Source: Actinomycetes bacterium (GTDB lineage Bacteria; Actinomycetota; Acidimicrobiia; Acidimicrobiales; RAAP-2). From it: a stretch of DNA of 64,000 nt. A program made the translations under genes and the position numbers. The DNA is taken from contig JAJYSU010000003.1 in NCBI GenBank assembly GCA_021793395.1, positions 1 to 64,000 on the forward strand, read 5' to 3'. Below, piece after piece: positions 53,497 through 62,796 of the stretch (the stretch's first letter is position 1; each line of letters begins with the position of its first letter). The notes beneath the pieces are model-generated. The model did no database searches. It saw only the letters and a program-made list of their open reading frames with translations, and had not been told where the DNA came from.

Positions 53497-54071
53497 CTAT
53501 TCAGGAGACTCTGGTAGTCGCGGGCGGTCACCACGTCACTCGTTCCACCGTGGGGCAGGGGCGAATGCTGAACGACACCCGCCACGGTGATCTCGATACC
53601 GCGGGTGGCACCGACGTCGGCGGCGGTCAGGGCGAGTTGTCCTGTTGCGAGGATGTCGCGTCGAGGTGAGAGGGTGCTGAGCGGCGTGGCCAGGCCGATG
53701 TAGCCGACGTGCTGGCGCACGACCGCCTGAACGATGACGAGGCTGCGTGGTAGCGCGCTCGTAAAGCCGGTCGCCGCCTCGATGGGCGTCGGTCCCAGGG
53801 TGAGTTCCTGAAGTACCGACGCCAACGTGGGGGGCGAGGGAACGATGCGGCTCGACGGCGAGAGATGCCCCGTGGCGTCGACGATGTAGACCGGCTGAGT
53901 AATGAAGGTAACGTGACCGCCCGGTGTTCCCGGAATCGTCTTGCCCAGGAGCCCGAAGTGCACGGTCGTGGGGTTGATGACGACCGGGGTTCTGGCGGTC
54001 GGCACCAGGGTGCATCCGGCCAGCATCAGTCCCGCCCCGACGAGGATACCGGCCACGATGATTCGCTTCAT
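53493..54071 (-). CDS. GerMN-domain lipoprotein (LpqB-like, short)
   Basis: A 192-residue lipoprotein. Signal peptide and lipobox are RIIVAGILVGAGLMLAGC, with Cys 20. The GerMN domain spans about residues 50-180: VYIVDATGHLSP, then LQELTLGPTPIEAATGFTSA and GQLALTAADVGATRGIEITV. Actinobacterial LpqB has this domain plus a large C-terminal propeller of several hundred residues, which is absent here. It lies behind the sensor kinase with a four-base overlap, as lpqB does behind mtrB. Confidence 0.85.
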   Translation of the reverse strand: MKRIIVAGILVGAGLMLAGCTLVPTARTPVVINPTTVHFGLLGKTIPGTPGGHVTFITQPVYIVDATGHLSPSSRIVPSPPTLASVLQELTLGPTPIEAATGFTSALPRSLVIVQAVVRQHVGYIGLATPLSTLSPRRDILATGQLALTAADVGATRGIEITVAGVVQHSPLPHGGTSDVVTARDYQSLLNS

Positions 54072-55459
54072 TCGGCGCTCTCCTCGCTGAGGGGAAGGCG
54101 TATCTGGAAACGGGCCCCACCTTCGGGACTGGTCAACGTGGTGATCGTACCGTGGAACGAGGTGACGTGCTCACGCACGAGCGCGAGCCCTAGCCCCGAC
54201 CCGTGCGCTCGCCCGCGATCGTGCGCGGCCCGGCCCCGGAAGAATCTCTGGTAGATCCGCTCGCGTTCCTCGATCGGTACGCCCGGTCCCTCGTCGTCCA
54301 CGTTGACGACGAGGGACGTTCCCTCGACGGCGATGCGTACCGCGGTGATGCCTCCGGCGTAACGCTCCGCGTTGGCGGTGAGATTCGTCATCACCCTCTC
54401 AAAGCGGCGCCGATCAACGCTGACTCGGGCTTCGTCTACGTCCGGTGCCACCTCGAGGGGCGGTGGCTCGGAGCCGAAGTGGCGCGCGGCGCTACGCACC
54501 GACTGCGCCACGAGTGGCCCGGCGGGTACGACCTCGATCAGCCGGCCCGCCATTCCCGCGTCGGCGCGAGCCATCTCGAGGAGGTCCTCGACGAGTGCCT
54601 GGAAGATGGCGAGGTCGGCGCACAGTAGGTCGAGGCTCTCGCGTCCGACGGCTGAGAGCTCGTGACGATGTTCGCGTAGGACCGCGGTTGTCGTGGCCAT
54701 CGTGGTCAGTGGCGAGCGCAACTCGTGACTGACGTCACTCGCGAAGCGGGCGTCGCGCTCCATTCGCTCGACGAGGCGGCTGACCATCGTGTTGAAGGAG
54801 TTCGTGAGTTGTTGGACCTCGGCGTCGGCTCGCCCCACGACGAGCCGCGTGGTCAGCTCGCCGTCGGCAATCGCCGCCGCGGTCGCCGACACTTCCTCGA
54901 GGGGCCGCACCGCACGCCGAATGAGCCATAGTCCGCCGCTGATTCCCAGGACCAGGGTCAGGAGCGCCCCGAGGATCAGCACCAGTAACAGCGTGTGCAG
55001 CGTGTGCTCGAGTCGACCGAGCGGGAAGACTTGAAAGACCTGGGTTTCCACCGCGGGGATTGGCACGCCGACGACGAAAATCAGTTGGTGGCCGCGCAGC
55101 AGCGTCTGGTCCACGACTCGTCCATTGTCGACCATCGTGACGATGTGAGTGGTCACGTCCGTGGTGGCCGCCCCGTGGCTCTTGGAGAGCCATTGGTGGT
55201 GGGTATGCACCAGGACACTGGATCCCGTGGCGGTCTCGATGGAGTTCAGGATGCTGGGCAGTTGGGGCGGAGCGCTATACAGCGTGCTGCGTATCAGCGC
55301 CGCGTTCACGTAGCTCTGGTGCAGGTCGGTCTGCTGCTGGTTGTTGATCAGCACTCGTTGGACACCGACGAAGGTGAGTGAGGCGAAGATTGAACTGAGC
55401 GCGAGCGCGCCAATGCCGAACGTCACCAGAAGGCGGACCCGCAGGCTGCGCAGGCGCAC
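54068..55459 (-). CDS. Sensor histidine kinase (MtrB-like)
   Basis: A 463-residue membrane kinase. Two transmembrane segments (about 10-34 and 157-180) enclose an extracellular sensor of about 120 residues. A HAMP domain follows (residues 180-235), then the HisKA motif with His 245 in RFASDVSHELRSPLTTM, and the ATPase domain with TNLTANAERYAGG (N box), VDDEGPGVPIEERERIYQRF (G1) and GSGLGLALVREHV (G2). The GTG overlaps the regulator stop (TAGTG). Domain layout and neighbours match MtrB. Confidence 0.9.
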   Translation of the reverse strand: MRLRSLRVRLLVTFGIGALALSSIFASLTFVGVQRVLINNQQQTDLHQSYVNAALIRSTLYSAPPQLPSILNSIETATGSSVLVHTHHQWLSKSHGAATTDVTTHIVTMVDNGRVVDQTLLRGHQLIFVVGVPIPAVETQVFQVFPLGRLEHTLHTLLLVLILGALLTLVLGISGGLWLIRRAVRPLEEVSATAAAIADGELTTRLVVGRADAEVQQLTNSFNTMVSRLVERMERDARFASDVSHELRSPLTTMATTTAVLREHRHELSAVGRESLDLLCADLAIFQALVEDLLEMARADAGMAGRLIEVVPAGPLVAQSVRSAARHFGSEPPPLEVAPDVDEARVSVDRRRFERVMTNLTANAERYAGGITAVRIAVEGTSLVVNVDDEGPGVPIEERERIYQRFFRGRAAHDRGRAHGSGLGLALVREHVTSFHGTITTLTSPEGGARFQIRLPLSEESAE

Positions 55460-56133
55460 TACAGCACCAACTTGTACCCGGCGCCTCGGACGGTCACGAG
55501 AAAGACGGGATTCCCCGGGTCGGGCTCGATCTTCGTGCGCAGGCGACGAATGTGAACGTCGACGAGGCGACTGTCGCCAAAGTAGTCGTAGCCCCACACA
55601 CGCTCGAGGAGGTCTTCGCGGGACAAAACCCGGCCGTTGACCGACGCCAGGTCGGTGAGGAGGCGGAATTCAGTTGAGGTGAGGTGCAACTCGCTGCCGT
55701 CGGCGTAGCGCGCCACTCCCTCGTCGGGAATGACCTGCAGATCGCCAAGGACGAAGGCGTTCGCTGCATTGTGGGGGCGCCGGCGTAGGTGCGCTCGCAC
55801 TCGCGCGAGCAGTTCCTCGGGCACGAAGGGCTTGGTGACGTAGTCGTCCGCTCCCGACTCCAGACCTTGGACGACGTCGGTCGTATCGTCGCGCGCCGAC
55901 ACGATCACGATCGGCACGTCGCTGCGCGAGCGCAACTCGCGGCACGTGTCAAAGCCGCTCATACCCGGCAGCATCAGGTCGACCACGGCCACGTCGGCGT
56001 TGAGGCGGGTGAAGAGATGGATGCCGTCCTCGCCACTTGGGGCGTCGTCGACCTCGAAGTCGTGGCTCTCGAACATGAGTCGCAACGCACCGCGGATGTG
56101 GTCGTCGTCCTCTACGATCAAAATACGCGGCAC
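55459..56133 (-). CDS. OmpR-family response regulator (MtrA-like)
   Basis: A 224-residue regulator. The receiver has the acidic pair in ILIVEDDDHIRG, phospho-acceptor Asp 52 in VVDLMLPGMSGFD and Lys 101 in DDYVTKPF. The winged-helix DNA-binding domain has LTSTEFRLLTDLASVNGRVL and LVDVHIRRLRTKIEPD. Order regulator-kinase-GerMN lipoprotein equals the mtrA-mtrB-lpqB operon of actinobacteria, where it controls wall and cell division genes. GTG start with GGGAGG upstream; TAGTCT is a -10 candidate. Confidence 0.92.
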   Translation of the reverse strand: MPRILIVEDDDHIRGALRLMFESHDFEVDDAPSGEDGIHLFTRLNADVAVVDLMLPGMSGFDTCRELRSRSDVPIVIVSARDDTTDVVQGLESGADDYVTKPFVPEELLARVRAHLRRRPHNAANAFVLGDLQVIPDEGVARYADGSELHLTSTEFRLLTDLASVNGRVLSREDLLERVWGYDYFGDSRLVDVHIRRLRTKIEPDPGNPVFLVTVRGAGYKLVL

Positions 56134-56205
56134 GTTACCTCCCTGGTAACGCCCAGACTACTGAGGTGCTTCGCCGTGGTGGCGGTGCTCGCGTGCCCGG
56201 CGACC

Positions 56206-56211
56206 TAGCCT
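56206..56211 (+). promoter_or_regulatory. Leaderless promoter of xerC
   Basis: TAGCCT ends six bases before the GTG at 56218. It lies in the 84-base divergent gap to the response regulator. Confidence 0.6.
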
Positions 56212-56217
56212 GAAGGC

Positions 56218-57123
56218 GTGATCCCACACGGCGTGGTGCAGGTTGGTCCGCAGTGGCACCTCGAGGAGTTCGCCGCGACGCTGCGGGTGCAGGATCGCTC
56301 GCCCGCGACGCAGCGGGCGTACCGAGCCGACGTCGAGCGTTTCGTTCAGTGGGCACGTGACGGAGCGGTTGAGAGCCCCTCGGCAGTGACGCATCGAGTA
56401 CTACGCGCCTACCTGACGGACATGACGACGAGGGGTGACGCCCGATCGTCGATCGCGCGTCGTCGGGCGTCGCTGCGCCGCTACTTCGCCTGGCTGGTGG
56501 AGCGCGGTCACGTGGAGCAGAGCCCCGCGGCGCGTCTCATGGCGCCACGGGCGCCGTCGCGGCTTCCCACGCTGGTGGTGCGCGAACAGCTTGACGTTCT
56601 GCTTGATGAGGACTGGGGGGATGACGAGTGGGCGATACGCGATCGGGCGGTGTGCGAGGTTCTCTACGGAGCCGGCCTTCGCGTCAGCGAGCTGTGCGAT
56701 CTCGACCTGGGAAGTATCGATTTCTGCGGTGGCCTGTTGCGGGTCATGGGCAAGGGTCGCAAGGAGCGCGTGGTGCCGCTGCACCAGCGCGGGCTACGCG
56801 CCGTGACGCGCTGGATCGAGGATGCTCGCGATGACGTGCTCACCGCGGAGTCGCCGCGCGAGGCCCTCTTCGTGAATCGGCGCGGGCGGCGCCTGGGACC
56901 GCGCGACGTGCGCCGCATGTTGGATCAGCGTGTCGTGCGGGGTCACGTCAACCCCCACGCGCTGCGCCACACGTACGCGACCCACCTCGTCGAGGGTGGC
57001 GCTGATCTGCGAGTGGTCCAGGAACTGTTGGGTCACGAGAGCCTGACGACGACCCAGCTCTACACGCACGTGTCCAAGTCCCGCCTTCAACGGGTCCATC
57101 ACGAGACCCATCCCCGGGGGTAG
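56218..57123 (+). CDS. xerC: Tyrosine recombinase XerC/XerD
   Basis: A 301-residue tyrosine recombinase for chromosome dimer resolution. The N-terminal SAM-like domain covers about residues 10-95. The catalytic domain has Arg in GAGLRVSELCDLDL, Lys in VMGKGRKERVVPL, His/Arg in NPHALRHTYATHLVEGG, His in LLGHESLTTTQLYTH and Tyr at the last motif LYTHVS. Placement beside rpsB-tsf is common in actinobacteria and firmicutes, and fits xerC rather than an island integrase. Confidence 0.9.
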   Translation: MIPHGVVQVGPQWHLEEFAATLRVQDRSPATQRAYRADVERFVQWARDGAVESPSAVTHRVLRAYLTDMTTRGDARSSIARRRASLRRYFAWLVERGHVEQSPAARLMAPRAPSRLPTLVVREQLDVLLDEDWGDDEWAIRDRAVCEVLYGAGLRVSELCDLDLGSIDFCGGLLRVMGKGRKERVVPLHQRGLRAVTRWIEDARDDVLTAESPREALFVNRRGRRLGPRDVRRMLDQRVVRGHVNPHALRHTYATHLVEGGADLRVVQELLGHESLTTTQLYTHVSKSRLQRVHHETHPRG

Positions 57124-57134
57124 CGCTCGTCCAC

Positions 57135-57252
57135 TAGCATGGTTGGGCTCTCTCAAGGCGGGGGAGCGGAAGAGTGCTTTCGGGGTTTCGTACGGTCGCC
57201 GCTTGCGGTGCACCCCGCAAGTTGAGTAACCGAACGGAAGGATACGCAGGAC
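57135..57252 (+). promoter_or_regulatory. rpsB promoter and structured leader
   Basis: TAGCAT at 57135-57140 is a -10 candidate. The leader of about 105 bases contains a hairpin CTTGCGG (57202-57208) pairing with CCGCAAG (57215-57221), loop TGCACC, then the ribosome site GGAAGGA. The length and a hairpin just before the ribosome site suggest feedback by S2, which is known for rpsB leaders in other bacteria. Confidence 0.5.
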
Positions 57253-58206
57253 GTGGCACTAGTAACTCTGCAGGAATTGTTGGACTCGGGTGTGCACTTC
57301 GGGCACCAGACTCGTCGGTGGAATCCCAAGATGCGCCGGTACATTCTGGGCGAGCGCAACGGCATCTACCTCATTGACCTGCGTAAGACCCTCGTGGGGA
57401 TCGAGTCGAGCTACGCGTACGTCCGCGACCTGGTGGCCAGTGGTGGCGTGATCCTCTTCGTCGGAACGAAGAAGCAGACACAGGGTCCGATCGCCGACTA
57501 CGCGCAGGCGTGCGGAATGCCGTACGTGAATCAGCGCTGGCTCGGCGGCATGCTCACTAACTTCGCCACCGTCACCGGCCGCGTGAAGCGGATGGTGGAA
57601 CTGCGCGCGATGCAGCGTTCGGGGGACTTCGACAACATGCCCAAGCGCGAGGCGCTGCGCCACACGCGCGAGCTGGAGAAGCTCGATCGCAACCTGAGCG
57701 GCATCGCCAATCTTGATCGGGTGCCGGACGCCATCTTCGTGATCGACACGAAGAAGGAGCACATCGCGGTGACCGAGGCTCGCAAGTTGGGCTTGCCCGT
57801 GGTTGCGGTGGTCGACACCAACTGCGACCCCGATCTCATCGACTACGTCATCCCCGGAAACGACGACGCCATTCGCGCGGGCGCTCTGCTGTCGCGTCTC
57901 GTGGCGGACGCGGTGGTGGAGGGGCGCTTCATTCGTGCCAATCGCCCCGCCCCCCGTTCGGCCGCGGCGCCCGCCGGTGCGGCGTCCGTGGCGACACGTC
58001 CCTCGGAGTCGCCGGTGCACGAGACTGGTGCCGCGCCGGACTCCGTCGCTGGTGACGTCATCGTTGAGGATGCTCCGGTCGCCGTCGAGAACGCGACCGT
58101 CGCCGCCACGCCGGTGGAATCTCCCGTCGCCGCCGAGTCCGTGGAGGCTCCCGTCGCCGAGGAAAGTGTCGTGACGTCCGCGGACGGCCACGGTTCCCAG
58201 ATCTAG
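57253..58206 (+). CDS. rpsB: 30S ribosomal protein S2
   Basis: 317 residues. The S2 body is complete: [31 protein letters not shown], and [20 protein letters not shown]. Residues from about 235 onward form an extra tail rich in Ala, Pro, Val and Glu ([18 protein letters not shown]); ordinary S2 ends near 240-260. The tail is likely disordered. Starts with GTG. Followed 23 bases later by tsf. Confidence 0.96.
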   Translation: MALVTLQELLDSGVHFGHQTRRWNPKMRRYILGERNGIYLIDLRKTLVGIESSYAYVRDLVASGGVILFVGTKKQTQGPIADYAQACGMPYVNQRWLGGMLTNFATVTGRVKRMVELRAMQRSGDFDNMPKREALRHTRELEKLDRNLSGIANLDRVPDAIFVIDTKKEHIAVTEARKLGLPVVAVVDTNCDPDLIDYVIPGNDDAIRAGALLSRLVADAVVEGRFIRANRPAPRSAAAPAGAASVATRPSESPVHETGAAPDSVAGDVIVEDAPVAVENATVAATPVESPVAAESVEAPVAEESVVTSADGHGSQI

Positions 58207-58229
58207 TCGTAACAACGAGGAGAAACAAA

Positions 58230-59021
58230 GTGGCTATCACCGCCAAGGATGTACAGCGGCTGCGCCAGATGACAGGCGTAGGGATACTGGATGCGAAGAA
58301 GGCTCTCGAGGCCAACGGCGGCGACATGGAGGCGGCCACCCAGTGGCTGCGCGTTCAGGGGCTGGCGTCGGCGGCGAAGCGCGCTCATCGTGAGGCGGGT
58401 GAGGGAGCCGTCGCGGTGGTGCGCGACGGCCACGTCGCCGCGATTGTCGAACTGCGCTGTGAAACGGACTTCGTAGCCAAATCCGAGGAGTTTGTGTCGC
58501 TCGTCGACGAAATCGCGGCCCGAGTGGCTGCCGAGGGCGAGGACGCGGCCGACGCCCTTCAGGATCGCGTCGAGACCCTACTGACCACGCTGAAGGAGAA
58601 CATCTTCATCGGCCGTGTGTACCGTTTAGAGGCAGGCCCCGGTGAGGTAGTCGAGACCTACATGCACCATCAGGCGGGGCGCGGCGTCAACGCGGTTGCG
58701 GTCGTGGTCGCGGGGGCGAGTGCCGAGGTCGCCCACGAGCTGTGCGTCCACATTGCGTTCGCGAAGCCGCTCTACTTGAGCCGAGCCGACGTACCCGAGG
58801 ACGAGGTGGCGGCCGAGCGGCGCACCGTGCAGGAGATCTCGCGTAACGAAGGTAAGCCCGAGGCGGCTCTCCCCAAGATTCTTGAGGGCCGTCTGAACGG
58901 ATGGTTCCGCGAACGGGTTCTCCTGGAGCAACCGTACGTGAAGGATGAGAAAGTCACGATTGAGCAGTTCTTGGCGGGGGCGACCGTACGGCGCTTCGCC
59001 CAGGTCGTGGTGGGCGGTTAG
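58230..59021 (+). CDS. tsf: Elongation factor Ts
   Basis: 263 residues, nucleotide exchange factor for EF-Tu. The N-terminal UBA-like region is VQRLRQMTGVGILDAKKALE, and the Tdp motif is IVELRCETDFVAKSEEFVSL. The core continues to LLEQPYVKDEKVTIEQFL. GTG start with GAGGAG upstream. Co-transcribed with rpsB by position. Confidence 0.96.
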   Translation: MAITAKDVQRLRQMTGVGILDAKKALEANGGDMEAATQWLRVQGLASAAKRAHREAGEGAVAVVRDGHVAAIVELRCETDFVAKSEEFVSLVDEIAARVAAEGEDAADALQDRVETLLTTLKENIFIGRVYRLEAGPGEVVETYMHHQAGRGVNAVAVVVAGASAEVAHELCVHIAFAKPLYLSRADVPEDEVAAERRTVQEISRNEGKPEAALPKILEGRLNGWFRERVLLEQPYVKDEKVTIEQFLAGATVRRFAQVVVGG

Positions 59022-59029
59022 GACCGCTC

Positions 59030-59740
59030 ATGCGCCGCGTCGTGTTGAAGCTTTCCGGTGAGGCCCTCGCGTCGCCGGCGAGCGACGAGACCATCGACGC
59101 GTCGACCGTGGACTTCCTCGCGCGCGAGATAGCCGGGGCGATGCAGCGCGGCGGCCTGGAGTTGGCCGTGGTGGTCGGAGGCGGGAACATATGGCGGGGT
59201 GCCACCGGGGCGATGGCCGGAATGAATCGGGCTAACTCTGATCTGATGGGCATGCTGGGGACGGTGATCAATGCGCTTGCTCTGCAGGACGCGATTGAGA
59301 GCCACGGGCGCGCGACGCGGGTGATGTCGGCCATCAGTATGGATCAAGTGGCGGAGCCCTACATTCGTCGCCGCGCCGTTCGTCACCTCGAAAAGGGCCG
59401 CGTGGTGATCTTCGCGGCCGGCATGGGCAATCCCTACTTCACCACCGACACACCCGCGGCGCAGCGCGCCGCGGAGATTGAGGCGGACATTGTGCTGAAG
59501 GGGACTCACGGAGGTGTCGACGGCGTCTACGACGAGGATCCTCGGGTCAACGTGAAGGCCTCACGCTTCGACGAGATCTCTTTCGACGAGGTGATCGCGC
59601 GCGATCTTCGCGTGATGGACATGACCGCGATTACCTTCTGTAAGGACAATCGGCTACCTCTTCGTATATTTGACCTGATGGCGCCCGGTAATTTGGGACG
59701 CGCGCTCGACGGCCACGCCGTCGGTACGCTGGTGCAGTAA
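59030..59740 (+). CDS. pyrH: Uridylate kinase (UMP kinase)
   Basis: 236 residues, hexameric UMP kinase of the amino-acid kinase fold. VVLKLSGEALA (phosphate loop), VVVGGGNIWRGATG (nucleotide site), GRVVIFAAGMGNPYFTTDT and YDEDPRVNVKASRFDEIS. Last part MDMTAITFCKDNRLPLRIFD is typical. Overlaps the frr start (TAATG). Confidence 0.95.
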   Translation: MRRVVLKLSGEALASPASDETIDASTVDFLAREIAGAMQRGGLELAVVVGGGNIWRGATGAMAGMNRANSDLMGMLGTVINALALQDAIESHGRATRVMSAISMDQVAEPYIRRRAVRHLEKGRVVIFAAGMGNPYFTTDTPAAQRAAEIEADIVLKGTHGGVDGVYDEDPRVNVKASRFDEISFDEVIARDLRVMDMTAITFCKDNRLPLRIFDLMAPGNLGRALDGHAVGTLVQ

Positions 59741-60309
59741 TGGAGAACGAACTGGTTGACCTCGTGATGGAAGAGACGCGAGAGCGCATGGCGCACGCGA
59801 TCGAACGGGTGAGGGCGGAGTTCGCCGCCGTCCGGACCGGTCGGGCATCGTCGGCGCTGATCGAACACTTGAACGTTGACTATTACGGCACGGAAACCCC
59901 GCTGCGTCAGCTCGCGAACTTCTCGGTACCCGAACCACGTTTGCTCGTGGTGGCGCCCTTCGACAAGGGCGCACTGAACGCCATCGAAAAAGCCATCACG
60001 AATGCCGACCTGGGTCTCAGTCCCTCCAACGACGGCAACGTGATTCGCCTCGCCTTTCCCGCTCTGACCGAGGAGCGGCGCAGGGAGTTCGTCAAGGTGG
60101 TTCGTACCAAGGCGGAAGAGGGCAAGGTCGCGCTTCGCGGCGTGCGTCGCCACGCGCGTCAAGAACTCGAGACGTTGGCGAAGGATCACGGTCTATCGAG
60201 TGACGACATCGAACATCTCGAGAAGGTCCTCGACAAGATGACACAGGACGAGGTGGCGGCAGTCGACGTGCTGCTTCACCATAAGGAACAGGAACTTCTT
60301 GAAGTCTGA
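59740..60309 (+). CDS. frr: Ribosome recycling factor
   Basis: 189 residues, slightly longer than the usual 185. Conserved parts are [20 protein letters not shown], the hinge region [20 protein letters not shown], and [20 protein letters not shown]. It splits post-termination ribosomes together with EF-G. The start overlaps the pyrH stop by one base. Confidence 0.95.
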   Translation: MENELVDLVMEETRERMAHAIERVRAEFAAVRTGRASSALIEHLNVDYYGTETPLRQLANFSVPEPRLLVVAPFDKGALNAIEKAITNADLGLSPSNDGNVIRLAFPALTEERRREFVKVVRTKAEEGKVALRGVRRHARQELETLAKDHGLSSDDIEHLEKVLDKMTQDEVAAVDVLLHHKEQELLEV

Positions 60310-61621
60310 CGACGGCTCCTTCTTTGACGAGCCCACCGGCGAGACGCCGGTGGTGAGCGCGACGGACTCGAGAGTCACGGTGACGGGGGCGGAAATCGCC
60401 GCCGAGGCGGCGGAGGTCATTCCGGTGATCGACGAAGCGACGCTGTTACCGCATTGGACCGACGCACCAACCGGACAGGTCCCGATCGTCGTGGCGCGAG
60501 AGACGTCTGTTTCCAGCGATCCCTGGGATGCGATACCCGCACCGGCGTGGCGCGAGGGAGAAGCCGACTGGGTCGCTCACGAGGAGCAGTTCGACGCGTC
60601 ATTCCTCGCCGGAGCGGTACGCGCTGACGACGCTCGTCCGTGGGAGTTCGTCGAGGTCGCGGAGTCGAGCGAGACGATCGAGGACGTGACGCTAAGTGAG
60701 GTGCCCGCGCCGGAGGATGTGCCGCGACCCCAGCCGCGCGCGCAGCGTACTCGTCGCACGCTCGGCCACGACCCGCTGGCGGGACGGGCGGCGCGTCAGG
60801 CGACGCGGTCGAGTGTGCCCATGGCGACGCTGACCGGTTTAGTGCTGGGTGCCGTGGTCGGTGCCGTCTTCTTGGCCGGGACGATTCCGGTGGCGGTGAT
60901 GGTGCTCGTGGCTCTGGTGCTGGCGACGGCCGAGGCCTACGCGGCATTTCGCCACGCCGGCGCCCATCCCGCGACCCTGCTGGGCCTGGTGGCGGTGGTG
61001 ACGCTAGGCGTCGCCGCGTACAACAAAGGTGTGGCGGCGCTCGGCGCCGTGACGGTGCTCGTGCTGATTTTTGGGTTCATCTGGTACATCAGTGCGAAGC
61101 GAACCATTGACGTCCTCGACGGGTTGGGCGCCACGATCTTCGTGTACTTGTGGGTAGGGCTCTTGGGGTCGTACGCGCTGTTGTTGATCTCTCCGCGCTA
61201 TTCGATTGACCGCCACGGTTTGGCGTATCTCTTCGGAGCGATCGTTCTCGGAGTGGCCAACGATACGGGCGCACTCTTTATGGGACGCTGGCTCGGACGC
61301 CACCCCCTGAGTCCTACTCTCTCGCCCAACAAGACGGTCGAGGGAACGATCGGTGGCACCCTCCTTACGCTGATCGTGGCCGCGGTCGTCCTGCCACTGA
61401 TCACCCCGTGGACCCTGCACGCCGCCCTAGAAGTGGCCGTGGCGGTGGCGATCGTCGAGCCGCTGGGTGATCTCTTCGAGTCAATGGTCAAGCGCACGCT
61501 GGGTGTCAAGGACGTCGGCCGTCTGTTGCCGGGTCACGGGGGACTGTTAGACCGCATTGACGGACTGCTGTTCGTCCTTCCGACTGTGTTCTATCTCACC
61601 CACGTGCTGCAACTCCACTGA
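60299..61621 (+). CDS. cdsA: Phosphatidate cytidylyltransferase CdsA with acidic N-terminal extension
   Basis: A 440-residue membrane enzyme making CDP-diacylglycerol. Residues 1-165 are soluble, acidic and likely disordered, with [10 protein letters not shown] near 10 and [10 protein letters not shown] near 60 as repeats. From about 175 there are eight or so hydrophobic helices. The CdsA signature near the C-terminus is [20 protein letters not shown] followed by LDRIDG. Ordinary family members have 260-300 residues. TTG start with AGGAA upstream, overlapping frr by 11 bases. Confidence 0.92.
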   Translation: MKSDDGSFFDEPTGETPVVSATDSRVTVTGAEIAAEAAEVIPVIDEATLLPHWTDAPTGQVPIVVARETSVSSDPWDAIPAPAWREGEADWVAHEEQFDASFLAGAVRADDARPWEFVEVAESSETIEDVTLSEVPAPEDVPRPQPRAQRTRRTLGHDPLAGRAARQATRSSVPMATLTGLVLGAVVGAVFLAGTIPVAVMVLVALVLATAEAYAAFRHAGAHPATLLGLVAVVTLGVAAYNKGVAALGAVTVLVLIFGFIWYISAKRTIDVLDGLGATIFVYLWVGLLGSYALLLISPRYSIDRHGLAYLFGAIVLGVANDTGALFMGRWLGRHPLSPTLSPNKTVEGTIGGTLLTLIVAAVVLPLITPWTLHAALEVAVAVAIVEPLGDLFESMVKRTLGVKDVGRLLPGHGGLLDRIDGLLFVLPTVFYLTHVLQLH

Positions 61622-61623
61622 CC

Positions 61624-62796
61624 ATGGGGACGGTGCGACGCAGCGTCGCGCTGTTGGGCGCGACGGGATCAGTGGGTACTCAGACGCTCGATGTGCTGCG
61701 TCGTGAACCGGATCGCTTTGAGTTGGTGTCGGTGGCGGGTTCCTCGCGTCTGCGCGAGCTCGCGGCGATCGTTCGTGAGTTTCACGTCGCGCGCGTGGGA
61801 ATTTCTCACGAGCAGGACCGGGCGGCCGTGGTCGAGATGGTGGGGCCGGCCGTCGAGATCGTGGTGGGGCCCGAGGGGCTGGCGGCCCTGGCGGCGAGCG
61901 CCGACATCGTGGTGAACGCCGTGATGGGATTCGCGGGACTACCGGTGACGATGGCGGCACTGGCCAATGGGCGGCGACTGGCGCTCGCCAACAAGGAGTC
62001 ACTCATCGCGGCCGCTCCCTTGGTGGAGTCGGTTCGCAGAACACCCGGTGCCCAGATACTTCCTATCGATTCCGAGCACTGCGCGATTCATCAGTGTCTC
62101 GCCGGATCGATCGATCACCCGGGACATCCCGACGTGCGCCGGTTGATCCTGACGGCCTCCGGTGGGCCCTTTCGCGGCTGGTCGCCGGAGCAACTGGCGA
62201 CGGCGTCGACCGCCGACGCGCTGCATCATCCGACGTGGTCGATGGGGGCGAAGATCACCATCGACTCCTCCACCCTGATGAACAAGGGCCTGGAAGTGTT
62301 GGAAGCGTCGGCGCTCTTTGGTGTGGCGGCGGATCGCGTGGCGGTCGTGGTGCATCCGCAGTCGATCGTCCACTCGATGGTGGAGTACGTCGACGGATCA
62401 GTCATCGCCCAGCTGTCGCGACCGGACATGCGCTTGCCCATTGCGTACTGTCTGGGAATGCCCGATCGCCTCGATCACGCGTGGGGACAGCTCGACTTCT
62501 CGACCGCGTTCGCCCTGACCTTTGAACCCCCCGACGTCGCGACCTTCACGGCGCTCCCGCTGGCCTACGAGGCCGCTCGCCTCGGGGGTGCGGCGCCGGC
62601 GTGGCTGAGCGCGGCCAACGAGGTGGCGGTGGAGGCGTGTCTCGACGGTCGCGTGGCGTGGCGCGACATCGTCCCCATCGTGTCCGCGGTCATGGACTCC
62701 TACGAGGCGGGTTCCCTCTCGTCGATCGAGGATCTCTACGCCCACGACGCCCGCGCCCGCGACCTCGCCCGCGCCTTAGTGGAGGTCTCGTCGTGA
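61624..62796 (+). CDS. dxr: 1-deoxy-D-xylulose 5-phosphate reductoisomerase
   Basis: 390 residues, second step of the MEP isoprenoid pathway. NADPH site LLGATGSVGTQTLDVLRR, ALANKESLIAAAPL, metal/substrate site LPIDSEHCAIHQCLAG and SGGPFRGWSPEQL, then TWSMGAKITIDSSTLMNKGL and HPQSIVHSMVEY. Starts two bases after cdsA and overlaps the protease start (GTGA). Confidence 0.96.
   Translation: MGTVRRSVALLGATGSVGTQTLDVLRREPDRFELVSVAGSSRLRELAAIVREFHVARVGISHEQDRAAVVEMVGPAVEIVVGPEGLAALAASADIVVNAVMGFAGLPVTMAALANGRRLALANKESLIAAAPLVESVRRTPGAQILPIDSEHCAIHQCLAGSIDHPGHPDVRRLILTASGGPFRGWSPEQLATASTADALHHPTWSMGAKITIDSSTLMNKGLEVLEASALFGVAADRVAVVVHPQSIVHSMVEYVDGSVIAQLSRPDMRLPIAYCLGMPDRLDHAWGQLDFSTAFALTFEPPDVATFTALPLAYEAARLGGAAPAWLSAANEVAVEACLDGRVAWRDIVPIVSAVMDSYEAGSLSSIEDLYAHDARARDLARALVEVSS

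Noticed and set aside
56218-57123. XerC as an island or phage integrase
   Set aside because: It neighbours rpsB-tsf as in many genomes, has standard XerC length and motifs, and no attachment repeats or cargo are next to it.
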